Positions 1-12,371 of a stretch of DNA of 64,000 nt are shown one piece after another. The notes beneath the pieces are model-generated. The model did no database searches and was not told the origin of the DNA. It was given only the letters and a program-made list of their open reading frames with translations. The translations under genes were made by a program, and so were the position numbers. The number at the start of each line of letters is the position of its first letter. Positions within the stretch are counted from its first letter, which is position 1. Origin of the DNA: Manduca sexta (taxonomy: Eukaryota; Arthropoda; Insecta; Lepidoptera; Sphingidae); the NCBI RefSeq assembly GCF_014839805.1, contig NC_051134.1, forward strand, positions 12,803,170-12,867,169. Direction: 5' to 3'.

Positions 1-280
1 AGCAGCGATGTATGGGATATGTAACTAGAATATTCTAACTTTGTTTCCGCGGTTGGACAATATTTTGTGTGAGCTACCCTCTTTTTGCCAGAGAGTTTAT
101 GTCAGACACATGGGTCCAAGAGAAAATAATGTTGACCGCTCATAGGCGGTATTAGGGCAAGCAGAAGTACAGAAGAAATAAAATTATTTGTTGCCTAGAT
201 TTAAAAGTTTTAAGGATTAGCATATTTTGCCTTGTGATCATTTACTTACAGGTAAATCTTATCTTCACATACATGCATTT

Positions 281-333
281 AAAATTCCTATCGAAAACAC
301 TTCAGGTTTCCTCGTCATATTTTCTTCGAAAAT
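281..333 (-). repeat. Degraded internal fragment of SINE family A
   Basis: A short stretch matches, on the minus strand, the middle of the SINE family A copies elsewhere in this window (the segment around 'aattcctat...gaaaac...caggtttcctcg'). Head, Pol III boxes and tail are missing. The match was seen by eye against copies at 61.6 kb and 6.05 kb. Confidence 0.35.
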
Positions 334-1892
334 GATTAAAATTTAATGCATTACGTTCGAAGTAAAATGTGCGTGGTGCGTGGACCAAGACTGTCATCTT
401 TATCTCTACATACGTCGCCATTTCCGTTTATTATTTTTTTAATACAACTTATAAGGTCCAAAATTACAAATACTGAGTGTTTTCTATATATGATTAGAGA
501 GACAATGGTCTTCATACACTGCGCCTATAGTATGATTAAAACAATTTCCTGATAACAGTAAGTACATAAAGAATAGTGTTGTAAATTGTTCTAGGTATAA
601 AAATACATATAAAGAGGTTCAACGTAATAAATAGGATAATTACATTATTATTACTGTTAAATTGTGATACACGACTTCACAGCCATTTACCGGTGATCAT
701 AATGCAACTGTTGCAAAATCTAGTTAAACCATGTGCCCTATCTCGATTCTGACATATTTACATTAAAGTCGAGGCCGACTGCCTACGAAGTATGCTGTAT
801 TAACCCAATCTAGTACGGTTCCTCGAGTTACAAAGTGCCCTTGTAGTGTAACTTGTTTTATGCAGACTTCTCAGTAGTTAGTAGTGGTTTTTTTCTCAAT
901 GCCAGTCTGGAGTGTGAAACTTGTGCTGGTTGTGTCCATGGACCCGTTCTATATGACATGAGACGGATCACACATGGCGATAAGTGGGTGAACTAGTTGT
1001 GCTCCTGCCTACCCTTTTGAGCGAAAACGCGTGAATGATGTTCTGAGTAGTAACTATTGTCCTTGGTGGCATCATACTTATATGAACTGTTGGACCAAGG
1101 AACTTAGAATCAAACTCCAGTACGAGTCACATTCTGTATGGAATTTACGATTAAAAAAAACTCTTTGGGCTCTCTATCTTTTTTGTCCGGGAATGTTATC
1201 TACAGGAATTGACATTTGGTCGACTGGTCGTAAAATCAACGCATATCTACTCATGCTTGAAGAACTGTGTTGCGTCAACTTGCACTGACTTCACATTGTA
1301 GTGGAAAAGGAGTAGGTAATGTCGGGTGTTGACTTGCGCGGGGTAATCATCTCTTGTTTATCACCACTCTATTTGGACTCCACTTACCACAAGGTCACTC
1401 AGCCGTGTCCAAATAAAAATATAGAAGAAGCGTTATACTAAGATATTTCACTAGTAAAATTTACGTCAAGAGAGATAAGGTAACCGTCCTCATTCTCACA
1501 TTATAGACGTATGTAACTTACACATTTATTCAGAGAATTGTTCAATGATAGAACGAATGAAACGAATGGTAAGTATTGTGCAATTTTCTGTTCAGCATAT
1601 CGGTTTATTACTCGATTAGCATTAACTATTGAAGCTCTACGTATCAAAATTTCTGTTGAAATCCATTTGAAGAAGGCTATTATACTCTTGGCTAGGCTTA
1701 CGTTTCAGTTAGATCAGTGTCCCTGGTGACCTTTACTTTACTATTCTACAAGTAAGATTAAACACAAAGCCTTTTACTAAACTATTGTGTTAGGAACATT
1801 CATAACTTATAACAATGGAAATATGCACCCTTAAGGCTCTTCTCCAAGCAAACGGCCTTGAGCATTTGTTTAGTATATTTATTGCGCCCGAG
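334..1892. other. AT-rich stretch without recognised genes
   Basis: Short open frames of 60-85 codons occur here on the plus strand. None shows a recognisable domain, and their amino-acid composition (rich in I, L, S, C, H) is what chance translation of AT-rich DNA gives. I see nothing else. Confidence 0.5.
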
Positions 1893-2035
1893 TTATAATA
1901 AATATAATAATATCAGCCCCGTATTATACACTGTCCCACTGTTGGGCACGGGCCTCCTCTACTACTGAGAGGGATTAGGCCTTAGTCCACTACGCTGGCC
2001 TAATGCGGATTGGTAGATTTCGCACGAGTTGCAGG
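1893..2035 (-). repeat. SINE family A, 3' fragment
   Basis: A minus-strand copy containing the conserved 3' third of SINE A: the TAA-type tail, then 'tcagccccgtattat', 'gggcacgggcctcctctac' and 'ctggcctaatgcgg'. It breaks off near 2035, so the tRNA-like head with the Pol III promoter is missing. It is a dead, 5'-truncated copy. Confidence 0.75.
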
Positions 2036-2920
2036 TAGTTATATAGAAATTCTTACGAATTTCCTTAAAAAAGAATAGTAGGTCTTCATGAAAATTTAAA
2101 CTACCGAAACGTTACTTATAAAATTATTTATCTAATAGTGTGGGATGCAAATTAAAATTATGTGTACTTTAGGAGGAGGTAGTTCCATAATCAAATTAAT
2201 GAAACAATATCCACATTATATAAAATTTTAAGTAACCAAAATAAACATAACATGTTGGAGAAATACAATGTTTATTTTTTTGTATATAATGTATTATAAA
2301 TTGTGAATTTATAGCTTCTAAAAATATGGGTTGGGCGCCATTTTGCTAGGGGCACCGCCTTAATAAACATGTTAAACAAAAGAATTCTCTTTTACCAGAG
2401 GCCCTTAGCGCTTATTCTTGGAATAGGTACTTCCTTATTGTTTTAACAAATTTAATATTGTAATATTAAAATTGTTTTAATACATTATAATGGTAATGAT
2501 GACATAATATATAATTAATATATACCTGTGCGATAGCTGTCTGCATAATATTATTGTCTATATTGTTTTTCTAAGATATTTCATATGGCTAAAGATATAA
2601 GGCCAATCGTAAAATGAGAGCATTCTTTGATAAATGTCATTCTTTGACAGAATTTTATCATCAGCAAAAAGGTAATTAACTCAGAAACTAGGTGAATGTA
2701 TCACACGACGGTAACAAATATTTTTATCAAACATCAGTCTTCAATTATTCTCTCAATTCTTGTATTAGTCTGAGATCACGTATACAAGATTATTCGTAAA
2801 AGTAGAGATGTATGGGACACCTATACGCTCCTAAAATTTCAATCTCACTGATTTGCAACCGTAAATACAAATATATTTGTGAGATACTTCTCGATGAAAA
2901 ATGACATCAATTGTATATAA
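2036..2920. other. AT-rich stretch, nothing recognised
   Basis: Very AT-rich sequence with no open frame above 60 codons and no repeat that I can match to another part of the window. Confidence 0.5.
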
Positions 2921-3442
2921 TCTATACTATTATATAAAGCTGAAGAATTTATTGTTTGTTTGTTTGAATGTGCTAATCTCAGGAACTACCGGTTCAAACT
3001 GACAAAATCTTATTGTATTGAATAGCCCTTTGTTTGTGGAGTGCTATAGGCTATATATGATCACGCTATGACCAATAGGAGCGGAGCAGCAATGAAACAT
3101 GTTGCAAAAACGGGGAAAATTTATTGGTTTTGAGAGCTTCCGTTGCGTGCGCTGCGTAAACGATTAAAGTTATGCAACAATGATGTATGACGGGATTACT
3201 TATTGACGGGAAAAAGTTCTACTAAAATATATTATAAAACAAAGTCCCCCGCTGCATCTGTCTGCTTGAACGTGTTAAACTCAAAAACAACTCAACGTAT
3301 TAAGACGAAATTTGGTATGGAGACAGTTTGAGACCCTGGAAAGAACATAGGCTCTCGGGAAAACATATAGCGTGACTTTTATAACGGAAAACTTTAGCCC
3401 GAAAAACTTTATATCGCGGGCGGAGCCGAGGCCAAAAGCTAG
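2921..3442 (+). mobile_element. Non-autonomous Helitron, 522 bp
   Basis: The element starts with TC ('tctatactattatataaag') directly after an A and ends with CTAG (3439-3442) directly before a T. This is the canonical Helitron insertion between A and T without target duplication. Just upstream of the CTAG a GC-rich patch (about 3416-3432, 'cgggcggagccgaggcc') is a degraded version of the usual terminal hairpin. There is no Rep/helicase coding capacity, so it depends on an autonomous partner. Its central part ('aataggagcggagcag', 'gcttccgttgcgtg') is homologous to the Helitron at 14121-14906. The 5' end is also found in a fragment at 52.8 kb. Confidence 0.85.
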
Positions 3443-3510
3443 TTAATTATATTTGTTTTATAGCTTTTGTTTGGTATAAATTTACAATTACATTAAATTA
3501 CATTTTAGGA

Positions 3511-4400
3511 ACCACACGATTATGCTGGTGGTAGGATATATTTCATATTCGCTCGGTTAGCGACCAATGAACACAAGCTGTTAAATGCCGCCATAGTGGC
3601 CTACGTAACTGTATCGCGTTACGAGATCGGCCTGTGTATATCTGGTTCCAACAGGCCGGCATAATTGTGTCAACTGCCTAGGGGTAAAGCCCACGTAAAT
3701 GTGTTACGAGATCGGCCTGTGTATATCTGGTTCCAACAGGCCGGCATAATTGTGTCAACTGCCTAGGGTAAAGCCCACGTAAATGTGTTACGGGATCGGC
3801 CTGTGTATATCTGGTTCCAACAGGCCGGCATAATTGTGTCAACTGCCTAGGGGTAAAGCCCACGTAAATGTGTTACGAGATCGGCCTGTGTATATCTGGT
3901 TCCAACAGGCCGGCATAATTGTGTCAACTGCCTAGGGGTAAAGCCCACGTAAATGTGTTACGGGATCGGCCTGTGTATATCTGGTTCCAACAGGCCGGCA
4001 TAATTGTGTCAACTGCCTAGGGGTAAAGCCCACGTAAATGTGTTACGGGATCGGCCTGTGTATATCCGGTTCCAACAGGCCGGCATAATTGTGTCAACTG
4101 CCTAGGGGTAAAGCCCACGTAAATGTGTTACGGGATCGGCCTGTGTATATCCGGTTCCAACAGGCCGGCATAATTGTGTCAACTGCCTAGGGGTAAAGCC
4201 CACGTAAATGTGTTACGGGATCGGCCTGTGTATATCCGGTTCCAACAGGCCGGCATATATTGTGTCAACTGCCTAGGGGTAAAGCCCACGTAAATTTGTT
4301 ACGGGATCGACCTGTGTATATCCGGTTCCAACAGGCCGGCATAATTGTGTCAACTGCCTAGGGGTAATTATCTCTCGTTAGTCGAGATTCTATTGAATGG
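3511..4400 (-). repeat. Dispersed repeat family D, copy expanded by an internal array
   Basis: Read on the minus strand, this copy begins near 4400 ('agaatctcgac'), runs through the 'aattatgccggcctgttgg' core and finishes at 'atcctaccaccagca' near 3521. Single-copy relatives lie at 11.29-11.53, 24.64-24.82, and more degraded ones at 47.93-48.07 and 52.43-52.58 kb. Here the core has been amplified into the 85-bp array annotated separately. Transposon class unknown. There is no coding capacity. Confidence 0.7.
3601..4369. repeat. 85-bp minisatellite, nine copies
   Basis: Nine head-to-tail copies of an 85-bp unit. Units beginning at 'taaagcccacg' start at 3685, 3769, 3854, 3939, 4024, 4109, 4194 and 4280, preceded by a diverged first copy from about 3601. 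Spacing is 85 bp with one 84 and one 86. Copies differ at only a few sites: 'acgagatc' or 'acgggatc', and 'atctggtt' in the left copies against 'atccggtt' in the last four. The unit is a segment of dispersed repeat D, in which it is normally present once. Open frames through the array are artefacts of the repeat. Confidence 0.95.
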
Positions 4401-5917
4401 GTTCAAGGGTTCAAAGTTGGGACTTTACTTATCATTAAGTGCAGTGAGGTAACTTTACCAGGCACGTATAGAAATAACACGTGATTATATATAGACAAGG
4501 AAGCTTTGAATTATGTATGTATTGGATTACTTAATTTGTAATCTCAACATCTTTTCAAACTTGTAATATAAATTGGCTTCCTCGTGTATTGCCTTTTCTA
4601 CTAGCGACTCCGTAGATTTTGTAAATGGACGGGAAATATGTTAGACCTCCCGTAAACAATTAAGAACCATACCCATATTACACATATTGTTACAATATTA
4701 CGTTTCAAAAACAATTAGGTATGAATACACAGATGTGATACAATGTATTATTGATTTTAATAAAATAATAAGTTCACACAATAAGTAGAAAGAGTTATTT
4801 TTTTATATTTTTATAATTACATCTTAAATTAGTCATACCTTGTGTACTTTTGAGGCAAGGTTATACGCATTTTTCCGGCTTATAAGTCGAAACTCAGTAG
4901 TGACATAAGTAATATCTTAATTTGCCATTGTGGACTTATAGTTAATATCGTGACCCGGAAACTAATCTATCTGTTAATTAAATACAGCTAGCTTTAGTTA
5001 TCTCAAATTGGTATCGATGGATTGCGGAACGTTGACAACCGGTTAAACAACAAATATTGATGCATTTGTAGAATTGTAAATAAATATTTGCCCGTACAGG
5101 AATCGAGGCAGCGACCTTCTGATTCTCAGTTACGTCACTCACTGCGCCTGCCAGGTCGTCGAACTTGAAAGGCCGTCTACAGCTAAGTTTAATTACACTA
5201 GCAATCATTTATTCTTATCTCGCGTGATTTCCTATACTCATTTTAAAATTATTTTTACTAACCTTCGTTATAACTTGCAATTTCCCACATAAATATAATA
5301 TTATAACATCTAACCACCGTTTTAAATAACGATTTCAATCGCTTTTTCTGTCCGTCGTGAAATTGGATCAATCAGACGAAATTATTTTTAGACATGCTTG
5401 ATTTTTCACAAATGACACATTCTGGTTGGTTTGTTCTTGGGACGGAATCTAAAATTAAATTCGAGATCCTTTATTGAAAGGCCGAAGGTAAACAATGACC
5501 TATAAATTTGAGTTTAGAATTATTAAACGGTACAATAATAGTCGGAAGTTTGTCTTAAGTTTAACTCTAAGCAAACGTTTCTAGTTAACAGCCGGTAAGC
5601 TATGTCCAAGCACTGTAAATATTGATGCAATCTAAAGACGTTGGTAAAGTCCCAAACCCACAAGTCATACAAGACAATAAAATTATTTATTATAATAAAG
5701 ATATCTATAAAACAAAGTAATTAAACATACCCGTTCTTCAATAATTATTTATGGACACGCATGACTCGTGATTAATTATATGAGCGTGAATAAAAAGGAA
5801 TTCTGCATACATTACAACGCGTGTTCAATTTATTTCCTCTTACTAGATGTTGATTATTCTAACTGTGCTCGTATGAGGTCCTTTTGTCGTGTATACTGGC
5901 TCGTGACGTGATAGTGT
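4401..5917. other. AT-rich stretch without recognised genes
   Basis: There is one 76-codon open frame on the minus strand (4978-5208), with no recognisable domain. I do not consider it a gene. No repeat was recognised. Confidence 0.45.
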
Positions 5918-5927
5918 CGGGATTATA

Positions 5928-6243
5928 ATAATATCAGCCCTGTATTAATACTGTCCAACTGCTAGGCACGGGCCTCATCTACTATTGAGAGGGATTAGGC
6001 CTTAGTCCACCACGCTGGCCTAGTGGGGGTTGGTAGACTTCACACTCCTTGGAAATTCCTATAGAGAACTTCCCAGATGTGCAGGTTTCCTCACGATGTT
6101 TTCCTGCACCGTTAAAGCGAACGATAATTCATAAAGAATACACACATGATTTAAGAAAAGTCAGAGGTGTGTGCCCTTGGGATTTGAACCTCCGGACATG
6201 CGTCTTGGCAGTCCATTCCACACCAAACTAGGCTATCGCCGCT
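5928..6243 (-). mobile_element. SINE family A, essentially full length
   Basis: A minus-strand SINE. Read from 6243 downwards it has a tRNA-derived head with Pol III box A-like 'tagcctagtttgg' and box B-like 'ggttcaaatcc', a conserved body, and the 3' segment ending 'acagggctgat' with a short TAA tail. A probable target duplication 'cgggattata' lies at 5918-5927 and 6255-6264, although about 11 extra bases lie between the head and the right copy. The flanks look like pieces of a SINE B copy, so this may be a nested insertion. Confidence 0.85.
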
Positions 6244-6254
6244 TTTCCAATTGC

Positions 6255-6335
6255 CGGGATTATAGGTACAAATTTCAGACTCCGGACTGATACTACGTAG
6301 ATAAACTAAATAACAGTGCACGACCCGGCATTTAT
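6255..6335 (-). repeat. SINE family B fragment, probably interrupted
   Basis: The sequence 'gtacaaatttcagactccggactgatac' and the following 'cacgacccggca' match the body of SINE B as seen at 49.67-49.75 kb. The tRNA-like head is absent. It directly follows the SINE A copy and its probable target duplication, consistent with being the older host of that insertion. Confidence 0.5.
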
Positions 6336-7341
6336 TTTTATTTTATTCGTCACTTAATTGTAATGGAACTTCTATGAACAAACAACATTATAATGTGACA
6401 AAAACAGCGTTAAATAAAAATTGTTTTGTTGATTGATTGACCAAAAAATATATTTGTTTTTGGCCTATAAATAATTTATATACTTTTTCAAACTTGAAGC
6501 GTTTCGTGTAAACACGAATGTCAAACATTAATCGTACTTATATTATAACTGCGTCAGTTTTCGAAGATTTATGGATGTTTATTAGATGTAGTCGAATGAA
6601 AGGTTTAAAAGAATCGGACACATGAATAAAAATCTTTTTTTATCCCACAATGGGATGAATAACAAAAGGCTTGCTAGGTTATTGAATCTAAGGTAGCTGG
6701 CGAAGGGTGGATAGCTTTTATACCTCTGCACGCCCTTCGGAAGGGCAACGTCATCATATCATGCTATATATGTTATCTACGAATATTAGACAGATTTCGG
6801 AAATTCATACGACATAGATTACGGACCCTTGGTTCGTAATACCAAATCCCACCTAGCCTCTTTAATGCAAACAATTAATTTCATATGATTGATTTCAGAG
6901 AAATACTTAATTGTTTCTTTATAAATTTATTTTAGTTCAGGTGGAGGTCAATTGTTATATTTTTTTTTTGCAACAGTGTAAAGGAAATTACTGTATATAT
7001 TATTCATTTATTTATACGAATAAATATTTTTCATTTATTTTAATAATATAATTAGAAAACCAATTCAGAATCTTGTTCTAATTTATATCTATAAGTTCTT
7101 TCAAGTAAAACATGAACACTTTCTTAGACAACAGTCTTCTCGTCTTGACTCGTCGCTACGCTTTTAATTAACTTATGTAATAATTCTATAAATACCAGGA
7201 AGCGACAAAACTAAATCTGCAAGTTCTCCTTTTTACCTTCCCATTGTAATAGACAAAAGGCAACCTAGTTATAAGTAGTATTAAAATAAAATATGGAATG
7301 GCAAAGTCCATGTCAGGATCTCATTCCACAATTATTATTTT
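6336..7341. other. AT-rich stretch with one possible SINE tail remnant
   Basis: Mostly unrecognised AT-rich DNA. A more GC-rich patch at about 6690-6775 ('ctctgcacgcccttcgg...atcatatcatg') resembles the 3' part of SINE B-type elements ('ctctgcataccccttcgggg'), but only weakly. Confidence 0.35.
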
Positions 7342-7655
7342 CATTGCTTTGAATTACGAGACGAGTTTGCCGATCGCCTGATGGTAAGCGCTACGATTGC
7401 CCATAAACAGTAGAAGCAGTATCCAACACCTTGAATTACAAAGTATTGTTTAGTATTCCACTGCGCTCGCCATCCTGAGAGGTGAGATGTTAAATCTCAT
7501 TATATCAAATAGTTACATTGGCCACAATGTCCTTCAAACTGAAACACAACAGTGACTACACACAGCGCCTTGGCGGCATAAATAGACATTGCGGTGGCAC
7601 CTACCCAGGCGGACTCTCGAATATAAGAGACCTACATCCAGGGGGGATAGTGAAC
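7342..7655 (+). repeat. Dispersed repeat family E, long copy
   Basis: This copy begins 'attgctttgaattacgag', contains 'caccttgaattacaaagtattg' and 'tccactgcgctcgccatcctgag', and ends near 'gagacctacatccag'. A second long copy lies on the minus strand at 27538-27840 and a 5' part at 52009-52180. No ORF or tRNA-like head is seen. It is a non-coding interspersed repeat of unknown class. A 115-codon open frame overlapping it at 7518-7865 is a chance frame. Confidence 0.75.
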
Positions 7656-9731
7656 CGTTATTACAATATAGATTTGTCTGGATATTTAGCGTATTTGAGA
7701 TTTATTATTAATAACTCGTTACATTTACTCGAGGTAGGCGTCGCCAATAATTTAAGGTCACGTCACGCTTTAAATAATTTTGTAAAATTATTATGCTATT
7801 GCATTGATTATTGTCATTATTCATTCTGGACCGGATCAGGAAAGTATTTGAATTATGCGAATTAACATAAAGTGGGCGTTTACATCAAGGCGGATTGAAT
7901 AAAGTATACTAACCTCCTGTTGCTGGTCAATGCACTTTGTTTGGAATAAGATAATTTATTTTAATGATTATATTTATTATTATAGATTTTATCTGAAATT
8001 GAAAATTATATGTTATATCCAAGTTTTACTTGGACATTGTCAAAACCACTAATTAATTTCCGATTCAGATAATTCAAACAAAGGCGGATTAGCTTTTCTT
8101 AAAATGGAATGCAAGCTGTTTGTGAAATATTATGTAAAATTATTATTTACATTAAGAAAAAATCTATAAAAATATATTATAGGTATTTAAAGGTTTCACT
8201 TACAATCTAAAAAAAAGAGGAAAAAGGATTACTAAATAAATTATATCATTCGTGGAAACACATATAAAAACAACGAACTGAATAGAAATATGTGAATATT
8301 TGAATTATTGAATTCTATTTTACTTCCATCAAACATTTTTTGGTTCGATTTACCCCGTCAGTTTTTTAGCTTTATATTTTATTAAGTTCTCGACCTCGTT
8401 CAGACGAATTTAAAAATACGTGCAAAGGATTACTACAATATAACACGCAGAATATAATAAATAATATATAAACGTTATTTGTACTGTTTTTTTTTTACTC
8501 TAATCTAATATCACATCAAAATAAAACAATATAGCTACTAGATGAACAAAATTGTCTTACGAAATACAAGACTCCATTATGTTAATGATATACCGAAAAA
8601 AATCAGTACTAACTTGGTACTAATTTTTTTGCTTGCTTTAAAGGAAAGTTGGTACTACCAACCGCACTTTTTTTCTTTAATGCAAGCAATGCACACAGAT
8701 CTTTAAATATTGTTCGTTTGTTCAAAGGTCTCATTGAGTCTACATCTTACACAAGAAACAAGAAATTAATGCATTAGTTATAAAACAATTTGAAATAATC
8801 AATGAAATATGGAACAGTCTATAATGACTATAATTAAAATATTATAGATAATTTAATAAGTTACACAATTTTCTATACAATTAAGTGTAACTATAAATAC
8901 AATATATTCGCATGTTAATAAACGATATCGTATGAATAAAATTATAAGTAACAACTGTGTTGCAACCACGGTGCGGTAATTCTTCTTATTTAATATTGTA
9001 GTTTCTGATTATTTTTATTATCATATAATTGTATTACAATGTTTTTTGCAAAATATTTTCCACCGAGGAATACTAGATATTTTGACATTATAACTAATTC
9101 AATAATAGCACTGAAATATTTTCTTTTATTTTACTTTACAAAGGTCGGATAAACGACAGGGTTTGAAGACCTGGTAATAATATTGGCTTGTGGGTGCCAG
9201 GCCGTTTGGTTAATCAATACAAAAAATATCATGATGTTAAAACTAATAAAAAAATATTGATTATTTCGTGAATTATATTATCATTTTCGTTTGTACTTTA
9301 AGATAATGAAAGTCAATGTAAAAAATAAATCTACTAAGATTTTTACATTTATGGTTTACTAAGAATGGCATATATCCTACATTCATAGTAAAGAACAAGT
9401 CAATATTATCCTAAACTGGCACATGCATGAGGAGATTAAATAAAATGGAAGAAGCGACAAAAGTGTACCAGAAACGGAGAAAAAAACAATTCAAATTCTC
9501 TGTCTACGCCTATGAAATAGAGGTGTGATATAATGTCTATTAAGTTGTCTGACGGTAAGTGAAACTAACTGCCGAGACATGAGTACCTATACTTTGATCT
9601 CTCTTATGACTCCATAGCCAAAAATCTTAGAGGACTATGTAGAAACCATAACTGCGACAAGCATTGCAATATAAACAATTGCAGATTTTATATTATTATC
9701 ACAAATGTAATAATTTTTCTTTATTATAATT
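7656..9731. other. Very AT-rich stretch, nothing recognised
   Basis: About 2 kb of very AT-rich DNA with poly-A/T runs and no supported coding frame. At 8606-8665 'ggtactaa' and 'ggtactacca' recur within a few tens of bases, a weak local repeat. Confidence 0.45.
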
Positions 9732-10050
9732 GGCGATAGCGTGGTTGGTTGTGGAACGGACTGCCGAGACGAATGTCCGCAGGTTCAAATCCCAAGGGTA
9801 TACACCTCTGACTTTCCTAAAAAAATATGTGTGTATTCTTTGTGAATTATCGCTTGCTTTAACGGCGAAGGAAAACATCACGAGGAAACCTGCATACCTG
9901 AGAAATTCTCTACTAGGAATTTTCGAGGGTGTGTGAAGTCTACCAAGCCACACTAGGCCAGCGTGGTGGACTAAGGCCTATTCTCTCTCAGTAGTAGAGG
10001 AGGCCCGTGCCCAACAGTGGGACAGTATATAATACAGGGTTGATATTATT
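9732..10050 (+). mobile_element. SINE family A, full-length plus-strand copy
   Basis: The head begins 'ggcgatagcgtggttgg' (box A region) followed by 'caggttcaaatccc' (box B). Then come the body with 'gcgaaggaaaacatcacgagg' and the 3' segment 'gtagtagaggaggcccgtgcc' to 'acagggttgatattatt'. Several differences from the other copies suggest moderate age. I could not define a convincing target duplication. Confidence 0.88.
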
Positions 10051-10907
10051 AAATATTTTTATTAGAACATTATATTTGTAACAGTGCCAATAAGCTCTCT
10101 CTGCCATTTACAGCCAGACGTCATTTGCAGGTCGCCTCGTTTAACCTAGACGTTCCAGATTTTATCTAGACGCGATCTGCATTCTATAACTCGTTTACTT
10201 GTAAAACAAAAATCTAAGCCTTCAAATATTAACACAATAAAGTATAAAAAATATTAGTTTACTGTTTTCATTATTTACTTTATTAATAACCCATACTTTC
10301 AGTGATTGCTAAAGTTTTCGTAGCTGAGCGAGAATTGTGAAATTTGTTTTAATTTTAATTGCAATCTGAAACTCATTTTAAATTTATTTTTGTTAAAAAT
10401 AAAATCGCATTCGCTATGTTTCTTCACATATTACCTTCACAATGCTTTCTTTTCTCGAAGAAAAATCTTCGAGCAAACTAAGTAATGAAAATAGCTGAGC
10501 AAGAAACTGGACAAATTGTTTTCACTGATAAGTCTTTTGCAGGTTAAAGCAAATTTAAGACTAAAATGCATTGAGCTAGACAGCAATTATAAAAATAGTA
10601 AGAGGGTAGAAATATAACAATCTGATTACACCATGTGGGTTGATCCATACTTTGTGTTTCTCAACGTCATAACCAATAAGGTTATTAATAAAATTCCATA
10701 CTATTTTCCGCATATAACTCTTTCTGTTACGCTAAGATAATCACAGCACTCGCCGTGAAACTGAACACTATAATTAATACTTATAATTAATTTTAGTCTG
10801 GAATAAGCTGAGTTCGACGAACGGATTTGGTTTACTTTAAACAAGAAACTTCATCAACCGAATATCATGCGATTCGTCCGGTGTTGGCAAAGGCTAATAA
10901 AAGATAT

Positions 10908-11242
10908 AATAAAAAAGCGACGATAGCCTAGTTGGGTATGGAACGGTCTGCTGAGACGAATGTCCGCAGGTTCAAATCCCAAGGGCACAGACTTTTCTAA
11001 AATCATGTGTGTATTCTTTGTGAATTTATCGTTCGCTTTAACGGTGAAGGAAAACATCGTGAGGAAACCTGCACATCTGAGAAGTTCCTCTATAGGAATT
11101 TCGAAGGTGTGTGAAGTCTACCAATCCGCACTAGGCCAGCGTGGTGGACTATGGCCTAATCCCTCTCAGTAGTAGAGGAGGCCCGTGCTCAGCAGTGGGC
11201 AAGTATATAATACAGGGCTGATATTATATTATTTTATTCATT
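10908..11242 (+). mobile_element. SINE family A with 13-bp target duplication
   Basis: A complete copy with tRNA-derived head, box A-like 'tagcctagttggg', box B-like 'ggttcaaatccc', body and A/T-rich tail. It is flanked by an exact 13-bp direct repeat 'taataaaagatat' at 10895-10907 and 11243-11255. That is the signature of LINE-mediated (target-primed) insertion. Because it is so complete, it is a good reference copy for the family in this window. Confidence 0.93.
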
Positions 11243-11289
11243 TAATAAAAGATATCGGTAAATTAAGATTTTTTTTTTATACCGGTTCG

Positions 11290-11527
11290 AAAAAGTGACC
11301 CCACTACTCCCGATGGTATGTGGAGTGGGGTCTAATGGAATGTCGACTGACGAGAGGTAATTACCCCTCGGCAGCCAACACAGTTATGCCGGCCTGTTGG
11401 AACCGAATATACATAAGCTGATCTCGGAATGCGACACATTTACGTGGGTGACTATGGCGGGTTTTAAAACCTTACGTACGGTGGTCGTTATCCGGGCGGA
11501 TATAAAATACATCCTACCACCAGCAAG
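11290..11527 (+). repeat. Dispersed repeat family D, single-core copy
   Basis: A plus-strand copy. A short inverted repeat 'gaccccact' (11297-11305) and 'agtggggtc' (11324-11332) is followed by 'tgtcgactgacgagagg', the core 'ttacccctcggcag...ggcctgttggaacc...tttacgtggg', then 'ctatggcggg' and the end 'catcctaccaccagcaag'. It holds one copy of the segment that is repeated nine times at 3.6-4.37 kb. Confidence 0.7.
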
Positions 11528-12269
11528 AAGCTGCATTACTTCAATGCAATATTAATTTTGCCGAATAATGGAAAGCCATAATCCCACAAAAGCCTTTTAC
11601 AACGTTAGTTTGCTTCAGCGCGTAGAATAAAAATAATTTTGCGAACATTCACTAACAACTTCTAACCAACTAATGGAATAGAGTTTATCGATTGGCACAA
11701 ATACAGAAGAAAGTTCAATATTGTTACAAACCAACGTCTATTAACTGAAATCGTGAAGTAGGGCAGATTGTGAGATGATACAGTACTTATATAAGAAATT
11801 TAAAATAGATCTGCTAGACTCTGGAGGCACAGAATTTGAATCACACTTTAATTTTACTAACTAGGCTATTAGTTGGTTGGTGGCTTTACACTAATAGATA
11901 TCTCCGGGTGGTTGAAAGTGATCGTAATTTTTTGAAATTATTAGTTTGATTGAATAGTCCTTTATCGCGTAGGCTGATATTCTATTTGACATTAGAAACG
12001 ACTATAAATGTTTTCTTAATACAATTATGTATTTTTTTATGTAGAATACAATAAAATAATAGACTTAAAAAATGTTACGCGCAAGTAAGTAATAACAAAA
12101 AAATACGACTTGTTTGTGTGTTTTACAGCTAATTACTGAAAAATATAAAGTTTATAATCTAATTCATAGCATTTATTTCAAGAACATTGACCCATAGGAT
12201 CAAGAGAAAAAAAAAAATTAAATTTAAATGCACTTTTTGTTTGGCGCCTTAATAATATGTACCTTCGGC
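11528..12269. other. AT-rich stretch, nothing recognised
   Basis: No coding frame or repeat recognised. Confidence 0.4.
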
Positions 12270-12371
12270 ACCTTCCACGCTTCGGGCGGCTTTTACACCT
12301 CAGATGCCTTTTACATCTCGGGAGCCTTTTACACCAAGAGCACATTTTGCCCCTCGGGAGCCTTACATCTC
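12270..12371 (+). repeat. 18-bp in-frame tandem repeat
   Basis: About five and a half imperfect copies of an 18-bp unit, consensus near 'gccttttacacctcggga', with units at 12270, 12288, 12306, 12324 and 12342 and a partial from 12360. Because 18 is a multiple of three, one plus frame stays open (12228-12410) and reads as a six-residue repeat of the type A-F-Y-T-S-G. The array is short and has no recognisable gene context. It may be a chance minisatellite or a remnant of a repetitive coding exon. Confidence 0.6.

Noticed and set aside
3678..3863. Repetitive 61-codon minus frame
   Set aside because: It arises from the 85-bp array and one 84-bp unit changes its frame. There is no evidence of coding.
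3601..4369. CRISPR-like regular array
   Set aside because: Repeats are directly adjacent with no variable spacers, and the context is an animal genome. It is a minisatellite.
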